DNA of 64,000 bases from Lamellibrachia columna (GCA_963662155.1 OY759266.1:54927510-54991509); one strand, 5' to 3'. Numbered from the stretch's first letter, positions 1-13,465 are shown. Program-made: numbers and translations. The notes: generated by a model not told the origin, from the sequence alone.

Positions 1-720
1 AACAATAATGTGTCTTACTATTAATGTTTTGTGGCCCACAAACAACTGTTCTGTATAGGGAAACATCAACCATGAAGCAATATGAATTTACAATAGAAAC
101 CCTTGAGATATAAAGGTAGAAGTAACAGGACAAGATATATTATCTAAAGGTAGAAGTACCAGGACAAGATAAAACACATCTCTACCTTGAGAGCCTGCGA
201 AGAAAACAACACAAAGCTGTCAATATAAGCTCTTGATTCAATTGAAACCTGAGCTACGGTTTGCATGATACAAATCTAACGATTTATTATTAATTTTAAC
301 AAGATACATAAATAAACATCATAAATGGTATATTCAGGCTCCCTAATCATACCTTCTTGATATCTGATATTTATGGTACAACAACTCTTTTTACAATCAC
401 ATTACATTACATCACATCACGATAGTTCCTGTCATAATTCAGTAGTAAATGAGAGCCTGTGTGAAACAACCCTGGAATAACAACCCTTCCCATGCTGTTG
501 ATCTATGAATTACTACATAGAGGTAACATATAACAGTAAACCCTTTTTGGGATTGTTGGTGCTTGACTAAACAACAAAACAACACATATAAATACTTTCA
601 GTTTTTTCACTAATTCCCAACAAGTCCAAGTAAAATAACTAGTAAATAAAATCATTAAATTCACATTCAACATGTATACATGAAGCCAGAATTACTGCAA
701 ATGAACATGGTATGATTTAC

Positions 721-3700
721 CTCGCCAGCCTGTGCCTGGCTGTTAGGATTCCAGCAAAGGATCCGGTTATCCTTGCCACAACTCAGTAGCAGATCTGGAT
801 CTCGTGAACACCAGGCCACCGATAGGATACCTCTGTCAATACAACATGTGTAGGAAACTTTAAAATTATCACTTGTTAATCAAACTGGCTTAGAAACTTG
901 TAACCAAGCTTTATGAGTATTCCTATATTATGACTATTCCTATACTATAACTACATCAAGGTCATGTCAGTGTTATTAAAATCAAAACCTCAGTACCTGT
1001 ACTTAATTCTACAGGACAGCCTAAGCTTTACTCTATTATCATAGACTTCAACTTGTGTAAATACCTCATATAAGGATCACTCTATGTGAAGACAACATAA
1101 TCTGTCCCAACATCAATCACTAAAACACATTAAATTTTTAACTACCAAGTTCAAACCAGATATGAACAACAATGCAAAATCGCTAACCTAAAAATAAACA
1201 ACAATTTTGAAAATATCCATGCAATCAGGGTTCACACAGAAAGCATAAATTAAAATTCAAGAACATTTGGGGGGAAACAGCACTTTTTCAAGAACATTTT
1301 ATGAAGCGTCCAAACATTATTTTAGAAACAACTTTAAAGTCTTTAAAATATTTGATGTCAAATCAAATGTTTATTTCCAATAGACTATTTGTTCCACTCA
1401 AACATCAATCAGCACAAACATATGCACAGAGAAAAGCTAATTGACTACAACAAATCTGTCTTAAGGGGACACGCTCTCCTAAAAATCTTTTTTTTTTTCG
1501 ATTTTTATTTATTTTTTGGTCATTTTCTTTTTTTGTCATATTAATATATTATTATTATCTAACTGTCGATCTGTGTGTTTTATACATATGAATAAATTCT
1601 CCAAATGCAATAAAAACGAACATTTATAACAGGCCCATTGTCTTAGTGTGATAATCTTGCGCAACCGCGATCGAAAAATACGACACTTTTGATGGCCGCA
1701 TGCTCCGCCATCTTTGTCAACACCCCAACATATTTGGTATCCACGTGTAGCTTCACTTTCGCAGTGCATCGTGGTAGCAGTGGTTCTGTAAAATCCCTGG
1801 TAGATTTGGAGCATTTTGACCTAGAAGAGGACCTCCTGTGGAGCGATGGCGTCGCTACGATTGGTCAACAACGGACACACCCCCCCAGTGGGACGCGCTG
1901 ATTGGCTGTCGGCCGGGAAAGCCGTCACAAAGGAAATTCCCTTCTCCGTTCGCCATTGCTGTTTTTTCACTTCGCGTCGCATTATTGTATTTTACGGAAG
2001 ATGTCCGGAAGATACGGGAAAGCCAAGCGGCAGTTTGGTACGAAGCCGATGTCTAGATGCCGACAGTTGAGTTTAGCACGGTCAGTGATCGGCAAACAAG
2101 AGAAAGGCGACGGTGAAGCTGACACGAGTGCCGATGCACCCGTGGCTGGACACAGTGCTGGCCCAGTGAAGCTTGAGGCTGAACCTGAGCAGATGCCCTC
2201 GTCGACAGAACTTGACGTACGTATAAGCTGTCATTGTTTGCATCAGGATGTTATGCATAATATTTTCTGGCAACTAATGTCTTGCCAACTTGGAATACCT
2301 GAAGGCTGAATATTATCCAGGCACCGACATTCAAAGAAGCCATAAAACTTGGCTAATTTATTAGGTCACACTGACACTGTAATATCTGTATGTTTACATT
2401 TTCAATTTTGCAAACATTCATGTCTATATTATTATACTGTGGTATATACCTGATTATCTATGTTGTCTGTTATACTATTGTCATGTTAGACATAAAAATT
2501 ATTACAGAAATGATAATGCCAATTGGCCTAACATAAAACCTGTTTTTTTGATGTAAATGATTACTGTCCAGCTCATCTGCCCTGGTTAGGTTTGATATTA
2601 TGCTAATTGTCAGATGTACAATCTAATAACAAATAATTTTCCATGCAGGCTGATTCTGAGCTGGAGCAACCTCAGACATCAACATCTGCAGCCACAACCC
2701 CCATCTCGGTTACCAAGCGAAAGTTTGGATACCGGCAGGGACTGCCACTGCGTGAACGCATCAGTGCTGCTGAGCGACGTCGACACCCCATCGAGACATC
2801 ATTTGTTCGGTGCAGCATGCTGTCAGCGCTGGTGAAGGGCCTGGCGTGTCGAGAGTGCAGTGAGCCGACATTGAAGATCCGTGCTATCGACCGTCGCCTC
2901 GGCCTTGTGTATCTGTTCGAGACGTACTGCACTACGTGTGGGGCAGTGCTGAACTCGACGCTGTCGTCCGACCGGATCGACAAAGAGAAAGCCGGTAACG
3001 TCCCTTTTGTCGTCCGCCAGGCTGTGGCAGCAGACATGGGTGTGGGCCATGCAGGACTTGTGAAGCTGGAGCCCCTGCAGCACAAGTCCTACTCGAGGCA
3101 CGTGAAGGCTGTCACTGCTGCAGTGGCATAGTTCAACAGTGGAGTGGAGGTGACCATGCAACGTCTATGTGATACCATGGGCATCGCTTCAGGAGAGCGA
3201 CTCATCGCATCGGCCAAGAAGGCCGATAGAAAGCGGCTCCACGAAGCTGAGCGGCAGGCTGAAGCTTCGACAAAAACTATGCGACAGGCTCGCAGGACTA
3301 CTCGTGCAGCCAGTGCCGAAGCTTCAGCCAGTGACTATGCCGCTGGTGAATTCTAGCTGTGATGGTGTTGAAACACCTATTGTTGTGTGGCTTCAATTGA
3401 ACTTTGAACTTTTAGAAAGACAATCAACTGGAAAAAGACAGTTTGTAGTTTTAGTCGTGCAGTACCATTGTGTAATGATAATGGTCACATATTTTTGGTG
3501 TCTCGTCTAATTTTTATACATATTTTCACACAACCAAATGATGAACAGTATATATCATTGGAAAGACAATCAACTGTAGAAGCTTTATGTGAACTGTTAT
3601 CACTGCAGTTCTATTTTTGCCTATGAAATTTTGTATTGGAAGGTTGACAAACTTCAATGCCATTTTTCTCAATAAAATGTTTTTTGCCGATGAGCAATCT

Positions 3701-6700
3701 CTTATTTTGTCTAACTCGGCTATTTATCAACAGAATCCTTTGACATTTTCAGCATTTCCCATCAAGATAATGGGCTAGACTATGACAGTCTTAGATTTTA
3801 GATACATCATTTGGATTACATGTAATTTCATGACTTTGATGAAATGTTGACTTTCGAAAAATAGCAAAGATTGAAAAATTAATTAAATTTTTTTTTGGAA
3901 AGTAACAAAAAAACTAGACTGTCATAATCTGCCCTTTTATGTATTCTATTAGTGTGCCAAGTTTTAATGAATTTGGTCTATCCGTTTTCCAGATATGTCC
4001 ATCACGGTGAATCAACCAAAATTCAAGTAGGGGGCAACCCCACCGCCACCTGGTGGACATCAAAAATTGTAATAAATCTGTAAAATTGTTTTTATGTATA
4101 ACTAATATTATCCAAAAATTTCATTAAGTTAGGTTGAAAAATAACGAAAGTAGAATCGAGGAGATCGCTGGTCCTTAATAGGAGTCACGGACCCCTTTTT
4201 GTTTTACTTATAATAATTAGTTTATTCTTAATATTGTAGAAGCTAGAACATTTCACATCTCTACTCAAATAGATGTGTGTACACTATGTTTGGAGTCCTA
4301 GTCCAGTTTTGTTAAAATTAAAAGGCAATGACTGGCAATGAATTACAATTAGGGTAACCTAAATGCTAAAGCTGTGACAATGCCATAACATTATCCATGG
4401 GCTTTTCAAAACGCAAAACAGCATTTGCTATAACGGTTTCATGCACTGGAGTTTTTCTGCAAAATGTGTTTGCATCTGTTTCTATTTCATAAATATTTAA
4501 CTAAAAACTACTTTTGTAAAAAAAAATTTGCACTCAATCGATGAAATAACGAGTTAGTTATTTAGAATATCGATTCCATTTACAAGTTTCTTCAGTTATC
4601 GTAAAATAACCACTCATGTCTGACATTACAATCGCTCTCAGCTTTCAGCATGGCAATTATCATTCATAAACTTAACACAACTTGTAACAAAATTTAAATA
4701 AAATAAACAGCATGTGCACTGGCAGCTGTCTCCCAGACCGTCGGAGAAAGAGTTCATTTGATATATATATATATGATCTAGAAGATGACATATCTAGCAA
4801 AGTACTCAAATTTGCAGATGACACAAAAGTATTCAGAAAGGTTACAAATGATACAGATAAACAAAGTTTACAGGATGATCTAGATAAATTAGTTAAATGG
4901 TCAGAAAAATGGCAAATGTTATTCAATTTTGGGAAGTGCAAATGTATACACATAGGGCATGGAAACATGGACGAAGAATATAAAATGGGGGATGCTGTAC
5001 TAGGTAGAATCACACAAGAAAAGGACTTAGGAGTAACATTTAGTGCTGACATGAAAGTTTCAGAGCAATGTGGGATTGCTGCTTCAAAAGGAAATCAAAT
5101 TCTAGGGCTAATTAGAACTATCATGTATAAGGAGAAACAGCTAATTGTACCCCTGTACAAAGCAATAGTTAGACCACATTTGGAATATTGTATTCAAGCA
5201 TGGAGGCCATATCGTAAAAAGGATATAGACAAGCTAGAAAGAATACAATGAAGAGCAACCAAAATGATTCCAGAATTGAGAGACCTTAGTTATGAAAGTC
5301 GCTTATTACAATGTGGTTTGACAACACTAGAGACCAGGAGACTAAAAGGAGACCAAATAGAAGTATTTAAAATAGTGAACGGTTATGAGGATGTTGATAG
5401 GAATATGTTCTTCAAACTTAAAGAAGGCAGTAGAACCAGAGGACACAAAGCAGCATTAGTTAAGGAGCAGTGTAGTTTGGACATGAGAAAGTACTCTTTC
5501 TCACAGAGGGTGATAAATGAATGGAACAAACTGCCAACTGATTGTGTTAATGCTAGTAGTGTGAATATGTTTAAAAATAGAATTGACAGATATTTGATAA
5601 GGGTGGGCTACACATAGATGAGAAAATTGTTGGACTCTCGATAAGCCAATGGCTTCCTTGTCCACTTTGCCATCTGGAACTTGTTGTTTGGGATGGCAAT
5701 CTTGTTAAATCTGTTAAATCTGATTGGTTCATGGTCATAAGAGGCGACAGCAGGTGATTACTGTCAAACCATTTTTTAATTAATCATAGCATTGCAGCAG
5801 TCTTCTCGAGGAAATCTCGACGACAAAAAAACATTATTCAACTAATTGAAGCAATTTACCACAAGTACAAAACATGCAATCATTGATAGTTGGTGCGTTC
5901 ACACAGCAACACTGAAAATATGTTTTCAAGAACATTCAAGAACACTGCCATATATTCAAGAACACATACGGGTACTGAAGTCGCAACGTCAAATTCAAGA
6001 ACATTTAAAAACATTCAGGGACTGTGTGAACTCTGCATGCAACTGGTAATCTAATGTAGCTTTGTATGAAACCATTGGACACATCTACAACTGAGACAAC
6101 TCAAAGGGGGTGAGACAGTCTCCACAGACCTTTGGTGGCCCTCAAGTGTCTTCAGCGGTGATGTGGCGAACCGTAAATCCCACAGCTGGATGACAGGGGA
6201 GTGGTCGTCCTCTGACGCCAGACACATCTGTGTCGCAACCTCTGGGTGCCACGCAGCCAACTTGCATTTGATCTGGCAGAGACAAGATTTATATTTACTA
6301 AATATTATGTAATACAAGTTTAGATAGAATCTCTAAACAAATGTAGTGTCATGCCAGTCTCTGATTCCCCATTAACACTGACTTGGCTCATATGTAAGCA
6401 ACGGGCAACAGCCAGAATGAAAATGGTGTACATTTCGAGAATATTGCTCTGAACAGATGATGAGCCTACAAGATTTGAAGGTAAATATATACTTTAAAAA
6501 TCAAGTAATTAAAAATGTCCATCAAATGTTGTACATATTGAAACAAAACAAGTCATGGTTTTGGGGCTATGCACCTAAGAGACAATAAAAACCAAACACG
6601 TGTAACTAAAATCAAGAATATCATGTCAAATCTATCAGCTGCTGCAGAAAGGCCCTGCCTGGAATGACAAGCAAAATTAAGAACACTAATCAGTGATTGA

Positions 6701-9232
6701 AGTTCCTTAAGAGTAACTTTCTGTTTACTCTGAAAAGCTAAAAGCAATGACCTGGACCTCTCTAACCTATTGTCAGGAAGCCGAGCCTCCATATGGACAG
6801 CATCCAAGATAATGCCCACAAAAGGGATGGAAGAGGATGGGCCCACTGTGTTACTAGGTGTCAGTGGGACCCCAATTTGTTTGCAAAGAACAACAAAAGC
6901 CATGAGATCGTGACTGCATTTCTCAACTGAGTGTGCCAACAACAGGAAATCGTCAATGACATGCACCATTCCCGTCACACCTAATTTCACCTTTGCAGCC
7001 CACTCCAACGCGGTACTGAAACATTCAAAGATCGCACAACTGCTCGAACACCCCATAGGAAGGACAGCATCCATAAAAAATTATCGGTGGTGTATCATCC
7101 TAAATTCTCAGGGAGACTTCTTTGCCAGAAAGAGGACTAGTTTAGTAAACAAAGACTAAAACATATTACATAAGTTGAGTTTGGATGCAAATAGCATGAC
7201 CATATCCTATTGGCAAGAATAGGAATAGGTTTATACAAATATAGGTTCGTTTGGCGAGCGAATATTGCCAGATTACCACTTGTGAAGTAGGATTATCTAA
7301 CGGTATGGCGCAGCCCATGAAATTAAGATTTGTGTTTAACAAGGTTTTCCTAGTAAACCAGTGGCATGATATTCTTAATTGTAGTTACAAATGGTTAGGT
7401 TTAATAACTCTTAACAGGTGTATAGGCTGAAAACCATGACTTTTGTTTCGCTTTAAGTCTAAAACCTTGATATTTAATTGCACTCAAGGATGGCATAAGT
7501 ATTGTGATCTGTTTGTATGTATGCATGCATGCATGTGTGTGTGCGTATGTGCGTACGTATGTACGTGTGTGTGTGTCCATGGCGATGTGTCTGTTTGACA
7601 AAGGTATAATAGCAACACCTGACATTTGGACTCATTCTGCTAGCAGCTCAGACCAGGTCAATTCTGACCTCAAACGGTCAGCAGTAAGCTAAGATTCAGA
7701 TGATTTTTTAATTAAACCGCTAAGAAATTGTATTACAGAATGGACGAGAAACTAGCAACACATCTGAATGGCACACATGGCAGAAAGACCCAAGAACTAC
7801 ACCCTGAAACGATAGGTTGAAAGGTCACATCCCATCATGTGCGCTAGAGTTGACGATGTGTTACTTACCCTAGACATACTGTCGCTGACTTTGATGATTG
7901 GCTCGTTCTTGCGGAGATCCCACACAACACAGCGACCAGCGTATGTCGATGCCAGGATGTGCTGCACTTGTCTATTCCATGCGATGCTCGTCACATCGTC
8001 TGGCGGCTGATGTAAAATAATATCACTGAGTGTTTACACAAGTACCCGGTAAATTGTTAATTCAACTACCATTTTCCATTCACTGGCTTTACGTTTACAT
8101 TCGTCTTTCACTACAGCTCTTATAGGCAACATTTAAGCCGATCTATTGAAATAATAAAATTTTGTCAAACATTCATAAATTTAACTAAGAAGAAACTGAT
8201 CAGTTTTTAAATAAATATTTGCTGTCAAACAAATACTCAGATTGTTGATGCTGCATTCATGTACTGACGATACGTCAAATGCAATATCAAAAGCAACCAC
8301 AACTCACGAAGCATAACAACCCATTGCATGTGCAGTATACCAAAATATATCAGTTTGACTCAAATATGCCAGTCTCAATCAAACTGACAACTGACCTGTG
8401 ACTTTGAGCCTGGTGTCATTGGTGTTGTAGGGTTGTTCAAGTCCCAGATGAATATTTCAGATTCACTGCCTCCTGATGCCAACAGGTTCGTCTGTAGCAA
8501 GCAACAAACCAGGCTGCTATATCACAAGTTATTACAAAAGCAGTTAACATGCATATGAACGGCTGGGATCAGTCATTAAGGTAGCTGGGGCTGCTAGCGT
8601 CAGTTGATTTTTTTATTTTTTCTTCATAACATGCTAGGAAATATTGAACTGGACGTCAACACGAGAAATAATCACCTGGCACTAATATCATATTTCATCA
8701 ATCCATCCTTTAAAAACACAGTCCTTTTTGAAATCCCCGACTTCTTAGTGCATTGAGCTTTAACCCAGCTATATCCGTTCACCATGAACACGGAACATAC
8801 CATCTAATTACTGTGATTCCAGTACACATCAGTATTATATCTACATAAATCATATCCAACTAAATAATGTCCTTAAACCAGCAAATACAAATGTTTTTAA
8901 AATATTGTAACATAACCAAATAAATGAAAATTCAAAATTTTATTAATCTGGAATATTATATAGTATTTCAACTACAATCTGTGAAGAAATGATTAATTTA
9001 TCTTAAAAACTTCTACAGAAAATCCTCAATTCAAGACAAGAAAATAATAGCCGCACCAGCTACCCTAAACTGACAAATAACCAACAGTTGAACTGTGGCT
9101 GCTACAAGTTACTGAAAACAAAAATAACATATCTTCAACTGTTCTGGCTAGGTGTTCCGAAACTGTGTTTATAGACATCAGCACATGAACAATGCTGAAA
9201 TTAATACAGTTATCCAACTGGTTACATTACAA

Positions 9233-9283
<51 letters not shown>

Positions 9284-11950
9284 CAGTATCAGCAACATTG
9301 CAGCCAAACATAACTATTTACAAGGTGTTTCCTTAAGGTCAGAAGTTGGGGGCAGCCTGAAAATCTGGAGGTAATTGTTTCCATAGATCTTAGCTTAGCT
9401 CCCTCAGGAATTAGGCTCTAATATTAGTTTTTATTATTAGTATCATGAGTTTCCATTAAATTAGTGGAATTATTAAACAAACACAAATGTAACTATACTG
9501 GAAGCAACATGTGACATGTGTATGTGCAAGACAAACACCACATGATATGATGACAGTGTCTGATCTTTGTCAGTTCAAAAACACTGTTGGTAACTGTATA
9601 GAAGTAGGGTGTATCACTCAAATAAGCTGGCTGGCCTGTCTAGTAATCTCAAAGGTAGGATGCCATATTCAGAGTTGGTTTTATCATGCATGCATTATTC
9701 ATAGGCAAAGTTAGACGTGAGAGAACCTACCTGGAATGGATTGACGTCCAGTGCAGCCACGGCTCCTGTGTGTTTGGTCAGTTTGTACACGAGCGGGTCA
9801 TCTTGGTTGTCCAGCAGCTTTGCAGGGTTCCACACGAACACACTGCCATTGTCCGCACCCCCTACTAAGTACCCTGAGGGCGTTTCAGGGTCTTCCATGC
9901 CATGGCAACCCCACACCAACTTGTGAAACCTGTTATCACACACCACACAAAATAATGCACAAGAATGATGGGAATTTTATGCTCAATGTCTTTCAACTAG
10001 TCTCAGTCTCTTGGCATTTAAATTATATAATTTAATGAAGAACTGCTAAATTAATAGCTTGTAGTTGTAAATATACAAATACATCAGTTATTCCACTATA
10101 CTAATACAGCATAAATTTGTCTCTGCCACAATTCTGGCCACTTTGGCCATTCAAATGCACTTAATGGAACAGATAAGACATTTAAAATGTTTGTGTCATT
10201 AATGTAAAAGCGGCCATAACTAGCCTAACATGGACTACTAATATCTTCACGATATATATTTGTAGGGTTGTTTTCAATTTTTCCAATAGGGTAGCCAACA
10301 TAACACATTTCCCAGCACCTACTCCTACAGTAGAACAATACTAACTAGGCCATCAGATACGCTGTCTCCTACCTGCAATCTGTCGTGATACTCCCACTCA
10401 CTCTCATCTTTATACCGGGCTCTGACAGATCCACCTTGTAGATCTCTAATGCTGCCGACGTACTGCACAAGTAACAAAACATAATTATTCTATACACCAC
10501 AAATTTGGGGAATGTATTTATTTTGTATGAACATATTCAACACAATGTGCTGATCCAAAGCTAACATTATAAGACTTTGGGGGGGATATGGAGTAATCAT
10601 ACTCGATTAAACTGCCAAAGTAATCTTAATGAAGATTACAATCACAATTTTCTTATGCATATATTTCTATTTCCAATCTATTTTCAATTTGCAAGCAGGC
10701 TTTTTATCTTCATTTTGTATCTACTGCATGTACAATGAATGTATTCTAATATTATGTGATTTTGTCTTGAATAACATTGGTTACAATAATAACATACTCA
10801 AGGGTTTTTATTTATTTCATTGTGATTACATGCAATAGTAATCATAATTGATTACACTCAAGTTCTAAATAACCGTAACAATTACATTTGTGGTGTAATA
10901 ATCTCTGCTTTGACTCCTGCCTTTGAGGTATTATTAATTTGAGGTAATATTCAATTCTCCCTAAATACTTCAATTTTAAACACCATGAAATCACTGAAAT
11001 ACTTGAAACAGATTAATGAACCTTGATCTCATTTACCTAGCCATGTCTAACTACTAATTCTATACTGGTTGGGGTATATCCTATACAGTGATTTTACTAG
11101 GTGTTCTTGGGTCGGCACTGTGCCATGCCCCCCCCAATTGTAATGCCGGCCTGCCTGGCAAATGGCTTCATTCATGGGCACCGCCATGCAGCTCACAAGA
11201 TGCCCCAATCCGCCGGCATCGGCCATTTTAAAATGCACACTAAAGGCACGTTTGAAAACTTGAAGAATATGCATTGAAATTTCATTATTTTATATGACCA
11301 TTAATTATTCATAGCTACCACCATTACAGGAAGCTAGATGAATACGACAATGCATGCATACAGTGAACTATGCACCGGTTTATTTTGAGGGTTGATAATA
11401 CATGTTTCACCTAAGTTTGTGTATAGCCAACACAGTGCATAGAAGAAAAAGCCCATGTCGCCAGTAGTATATTTTTCCTACAAAACTATGCCATGAAAAA
11501 ATAAGTTACGTTATGCAAAATTTTAATTGGAATAAGTAAGTTACATAAGTTGTCTTCGTGCAGCAGCCAGAACCAGGCTGTACGACAAGGACAGGCGTCT
11601 TGCCCATTGAGCCTGACCATGGGGTCTAAATAAAATGTGTTGTTGTAACATTTTTATTTGTTCAGTAACACATTTTTCATATATGTCATGTGATAGGTTG
11701 GCCCCAATTCTGCCCCCAAAATATTTTCACGCGTGCGAATTTGCCCCCTTTTCAGACTCAGCACCATGCCCTCTTAAAAACCTAGGCAAATCACTGCTAT
11801 ATATATATGTAATTGGTACCTGAACGTGGCATCGAGCTGCTGGGCAGCAGTGCCTGCAGCCAGGTACACCGGGTATTGTTCTGCCGGGGACCATGTCACA
11901 TTGGCTGTACGGTCAATCTCCTTTAGCTTCATTCTGGTTGTCTGTCTCTA
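721..11950 (-). CDS. SEC31A: SEC31 (COPII coat WD40/scaffold protein), 5' part, seven coding exons
   Basis: Outer-cage subunit of the COPII coat, which with SEC13 shapes vesicles leaving the endoplasmic reticulum. Coding exons read on the minus strand: 11820-11932, 10373-10462, 9731-9929, 8396-8491, 7869-8006, 6130-6272, 721-832. All junctions are GT-AG and the 891 nt stay in one frame (297 codons). The protein starts [16 protein letters not shown] and contains [67 protein letters not shown] and [16 protein letters not shown], which follow the N-terminal WD40 propeller of animal SEC31 in order. The ATG at 11930-11932 matches the family start. An acceptor at 11951 puts 18 nt of 5'UTR in this exon, so a non-coding first exon lies further upstream. 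Family proteins are about 1,200 aa, so the SEC13-binding blade, helical and proline-rich parts are off the left edge. Introns are full of transposon debris. Paralog assignment (A versus B) is meaningless in an invertebrate. Confidence 0.95.
1465..4196 (+). mobile_element. Possible Mutator/Kolobok-like DNA transposon around the 2.0-3.4 kb gene
   Basis: The two-exon gene at 2001-3356 sits inside SEC31 intron 6 on the opposite strand. Imperfect inverted termini can be proposed: left 1465 GGGGACACGCTCTCCTAA, and the reverse complement of the right end at 4196 GGGGTCCGTGACTCCTAT, about 13 of 21 positions matching. TTAA stands immediately left of 1465, but no TTAA or other duplicate follows 4196, so the boundaries are weak. 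The sequence between 3360 and 4196 is AT-rich and non-coding, with several poly-A and poly-T tracts. Confidence 0.3.
2001..3131 (+). CDS. Mutator-like transposase-domain protein, two exons, truncated by an in-frame TAG
   Basis: Exon 1 is 2001-2216 (donor GTACGTATAAG) and exon 2 starts at 2649 after a TTTTCCATGCAG acceptor. The join is in phase 0 and gives 232 codons to the TAG at 3129-3131. The start [16 protein letters not shown] is basic. Exon 2 holds a zinc-ribbon-like CRECS...CTTCG pair, then [20 protein letters not shown] and [11 protein letters not shown]. This arrangement resembles the N-terminal region of the invertebrate Mutator-like transposase-domain family. After the TAG the same frame stays open to 3356, encoding a basic, Arg/Lys/Ala-rich tail that ends SDYAAGEF, so the stop looks secondary. 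The coding part is visibly richer in GC than the surrounding intron. It could be a decayed transposase, a domesticated gene or a readthrough gene; decay is most likely. Confidence 0.6.
4752..5722 (+). mobile_element. CR1-like LINE, 5'-truncated copy 1
   Basis: This copy begins inside the reverse transcriptase at [14 protein letters not shown] (FADD catalytic motif) just after a short TA run. It keeps the thumb and C-terminal region and ends with the family 3' sequence GATAAGCCAATGGCTTCC and a short TTAAATC-type repeat tail (5701-5722). One stop (TGA, 5249-5251) interrupts the frame between EEYKMGDAV... and the [12 protein letters not shown] segment. It lies in SEC31 intron 6 and is inactive. 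Confidence 0.85.
6553..7140 (-). pseudogene. DIRS-type reverse transcriptase fragment
   Basis: An open stretch on the minus strand contains [25 protein letters not shown] (the V-I-D-D active-site box) and [17 protein letters not shown], the signature order of DIRS-like tyrosine-recombinase retrotransposon reverse transcriptases. Upstream codons resembling the fingers region contain stops, and no recombinase or RNase H part is seen. It is a short dead relic in SEC31 intron 5. Confidence 0.75.
7505..7582. repeat. GTAT/GCAT/GT microsatellite
   Basis: A purine-pyrimidine alternating run of GTAT, GCAT, GTGC and GT units in SEC31 intron 5, open by chance in more than one frame. Confidence 0.85.
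9237..9281. repeat. (TA)n microsatellite
   Basis: An uninterrupted TA run of about 45 bp inside a SEC31 intron. Confidence 0.95.
11096..11796. mobile_element. Possible hAT-like non-autonomous element in SEC31 intron 1
   Basis: The left end CAGTGATTTTACTAGG (11096) and the reverse complement of the right end CAGTGATTTGCCTAGG (ending 11796) form imperfect inverted termini, and both continue into a GGCATGGTGC / GTGCCATGCC match. A CAGTG start is typical of hAT elements. A clean 8-bp target duplication is not visible, so the call is tentative. Confidence 0.35.
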
Positions 11951-13364
11951 CTGAAACAAAAACAGCAACCATTCATGAGAGTCTTCCACAGATTTAACAC
12001 AACAGGTCATGCAACATTAAATATAGGCCTTCGTTAAATATAATAACAATATCGATTTATAAAAAAATAACAACCATTCTCAGTGTCTGAAATTAGCAAA
12101 AAGTTAACTGGCCCAGATATATTTTGAACTGGCCGCACAAAAATGTATGAATCATAAGTATATGTAATGAAGCAAAGTTTCTGTGCATAAAACTAAAACA
12201 GACACTGCTTTAAATTTTATAAATAATAATTTAATAAATATAAACCATACCAAATATTGTTGTTCATTTCTTATAACAAGCAGACCAATAAAATAAAGTA
12301 ACGAATTTAATAAACATTTCAATGTGAATTTTATTTGCGAAACAGTTACAATTGTTGAAAGTAACATTATGTTTGATGCTTCGCGGGCACGGCTACTGCC
12401 TTGGGCCTAGCATGGTATGCTGTTCTCAATTCACTCCAAATCGAAGCCTCCAAATTCACAGCCAAATATCACATTAATCAGAATATCTTGCTCATTATAT
12501 TGCCAATTGGATTGTCTGCCTCCTTAGTATCACCAGTGTGAAGTAAATTGGCATAATATCCTTCAAACATTGTCAGACTGTACGACTCTCGCAACTTCAT
12601 CCACCATCTTTGCTTTGGTGTTTCCCTAGCATTCCCCAAGATACTGACGTCTGAATTAAATGTGAATCATCTAATAGGCATCTATGTTAGAAATGCAAAG
12701 GGTTTTCATGCATATGTGGATTTCGCCTTGGCAGCTTTGCCTTGGCAGCAATTTTTTGGTTGGCAAGGAAGTAGTTTGTCACAATTGCATTTTATGCCAA
12801 TTTAGCATAGATTGTTAAGTACTGTAATGTGCATCACTAATACAGTCCGACTCAGCCGTGGCCGCCGAGATGAATTGGCGAGGTGGAGCCGATAACTTGC
12901 GCATTTTGTCTAACTGAATCAGCAGGAAGAATTTTGAACTGGCAGCTGCCAATAAAAAGGCCTTAATTTTTGTGTAGTTTGCTTTGCATTGTCATCAATT
13001 GTGTTTTGCTGCAGGCTTCAGCTGCACACTTGTAAATTGCAATTGTGATTCTCACATTTTGTGGCATCTGCATACATAATTAACGTGCTGATAAAAACAT
13101 CTGTCATATGAACTGATGTTTGCAGATTAATTCTGACATGATCTGTGCCTATGTAGGTAGTCTCTAGAGAAAGGATGGCTCTCTAAACATGAATCAAAAC
13201 TAAGTTATATATGTTCAAAGAATGATAAGTCAAATTGCTGTGGAATGAATCCACAATTGGAAGAAAACAATGGCAAAACAATATCCTTCTCTTGACTTAG
13301 TGATGCGATGATGACGTCACAAATGTCAAAGAACGGGTATCCGCACAAACATGCATCCATCAGT
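11951..13364. other. AT-rich non-coding region upstream of SEC31 coding exon 1
   Basis: No supportable gene. This is the first part of the intron between the SEC31 coding start and its non-coding first exon. It has short chance frames only and no clear repeat family. Confidence 0.5.
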
Positions 13365-13380
13365 TAGGTACGTGACAAAC

Positions 13381-13465
13381 TCCGCCACCCCGCGGCGGCC
13401 GCTTCGGCCGCGAGAACTGTTTCGCCGCAGAGCGCTTCGGGGAAAGGGGTCGACCCCTTTTCTGT
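13381..13465. promoter_or_regulatory. GC-rich palindromic 5' region of the 13.4 kb element
   Basis: A short CpG-dense patch in AT-rich surroundings contains two perfect palindromes, GCGGCCGCTTCGGCCGC and AAAGGGGTCGACCCCTTT. It lies just inside the left terminus and upstream of the predicted 5' exon, so it may hold the promoter or transposase-binding sites. This role is inferred from position only. Confidence 0.35.

Noticed and set aside
5890..6040. Small MITE with GTTCACACAG / CTGTGTGAAC ends (a related GGGTTCACACAG at about 1229)
   Set aside because: The inverted match is only about 10 bp, the repeated TTCAAGAACA motif could be simple duplication, and no target duplication is visible.
10560..10880. 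GATTAC/GTAATC-rich stretch similar to 28780-28925
   Set aside because: Probably a degenerate repeat shared between the two places, but I could not define boundaries or family.
12152..12367. 71-codon minus-strand frame
   Set aside because: AT-rich hydrophobic chance frame with no domain or context.
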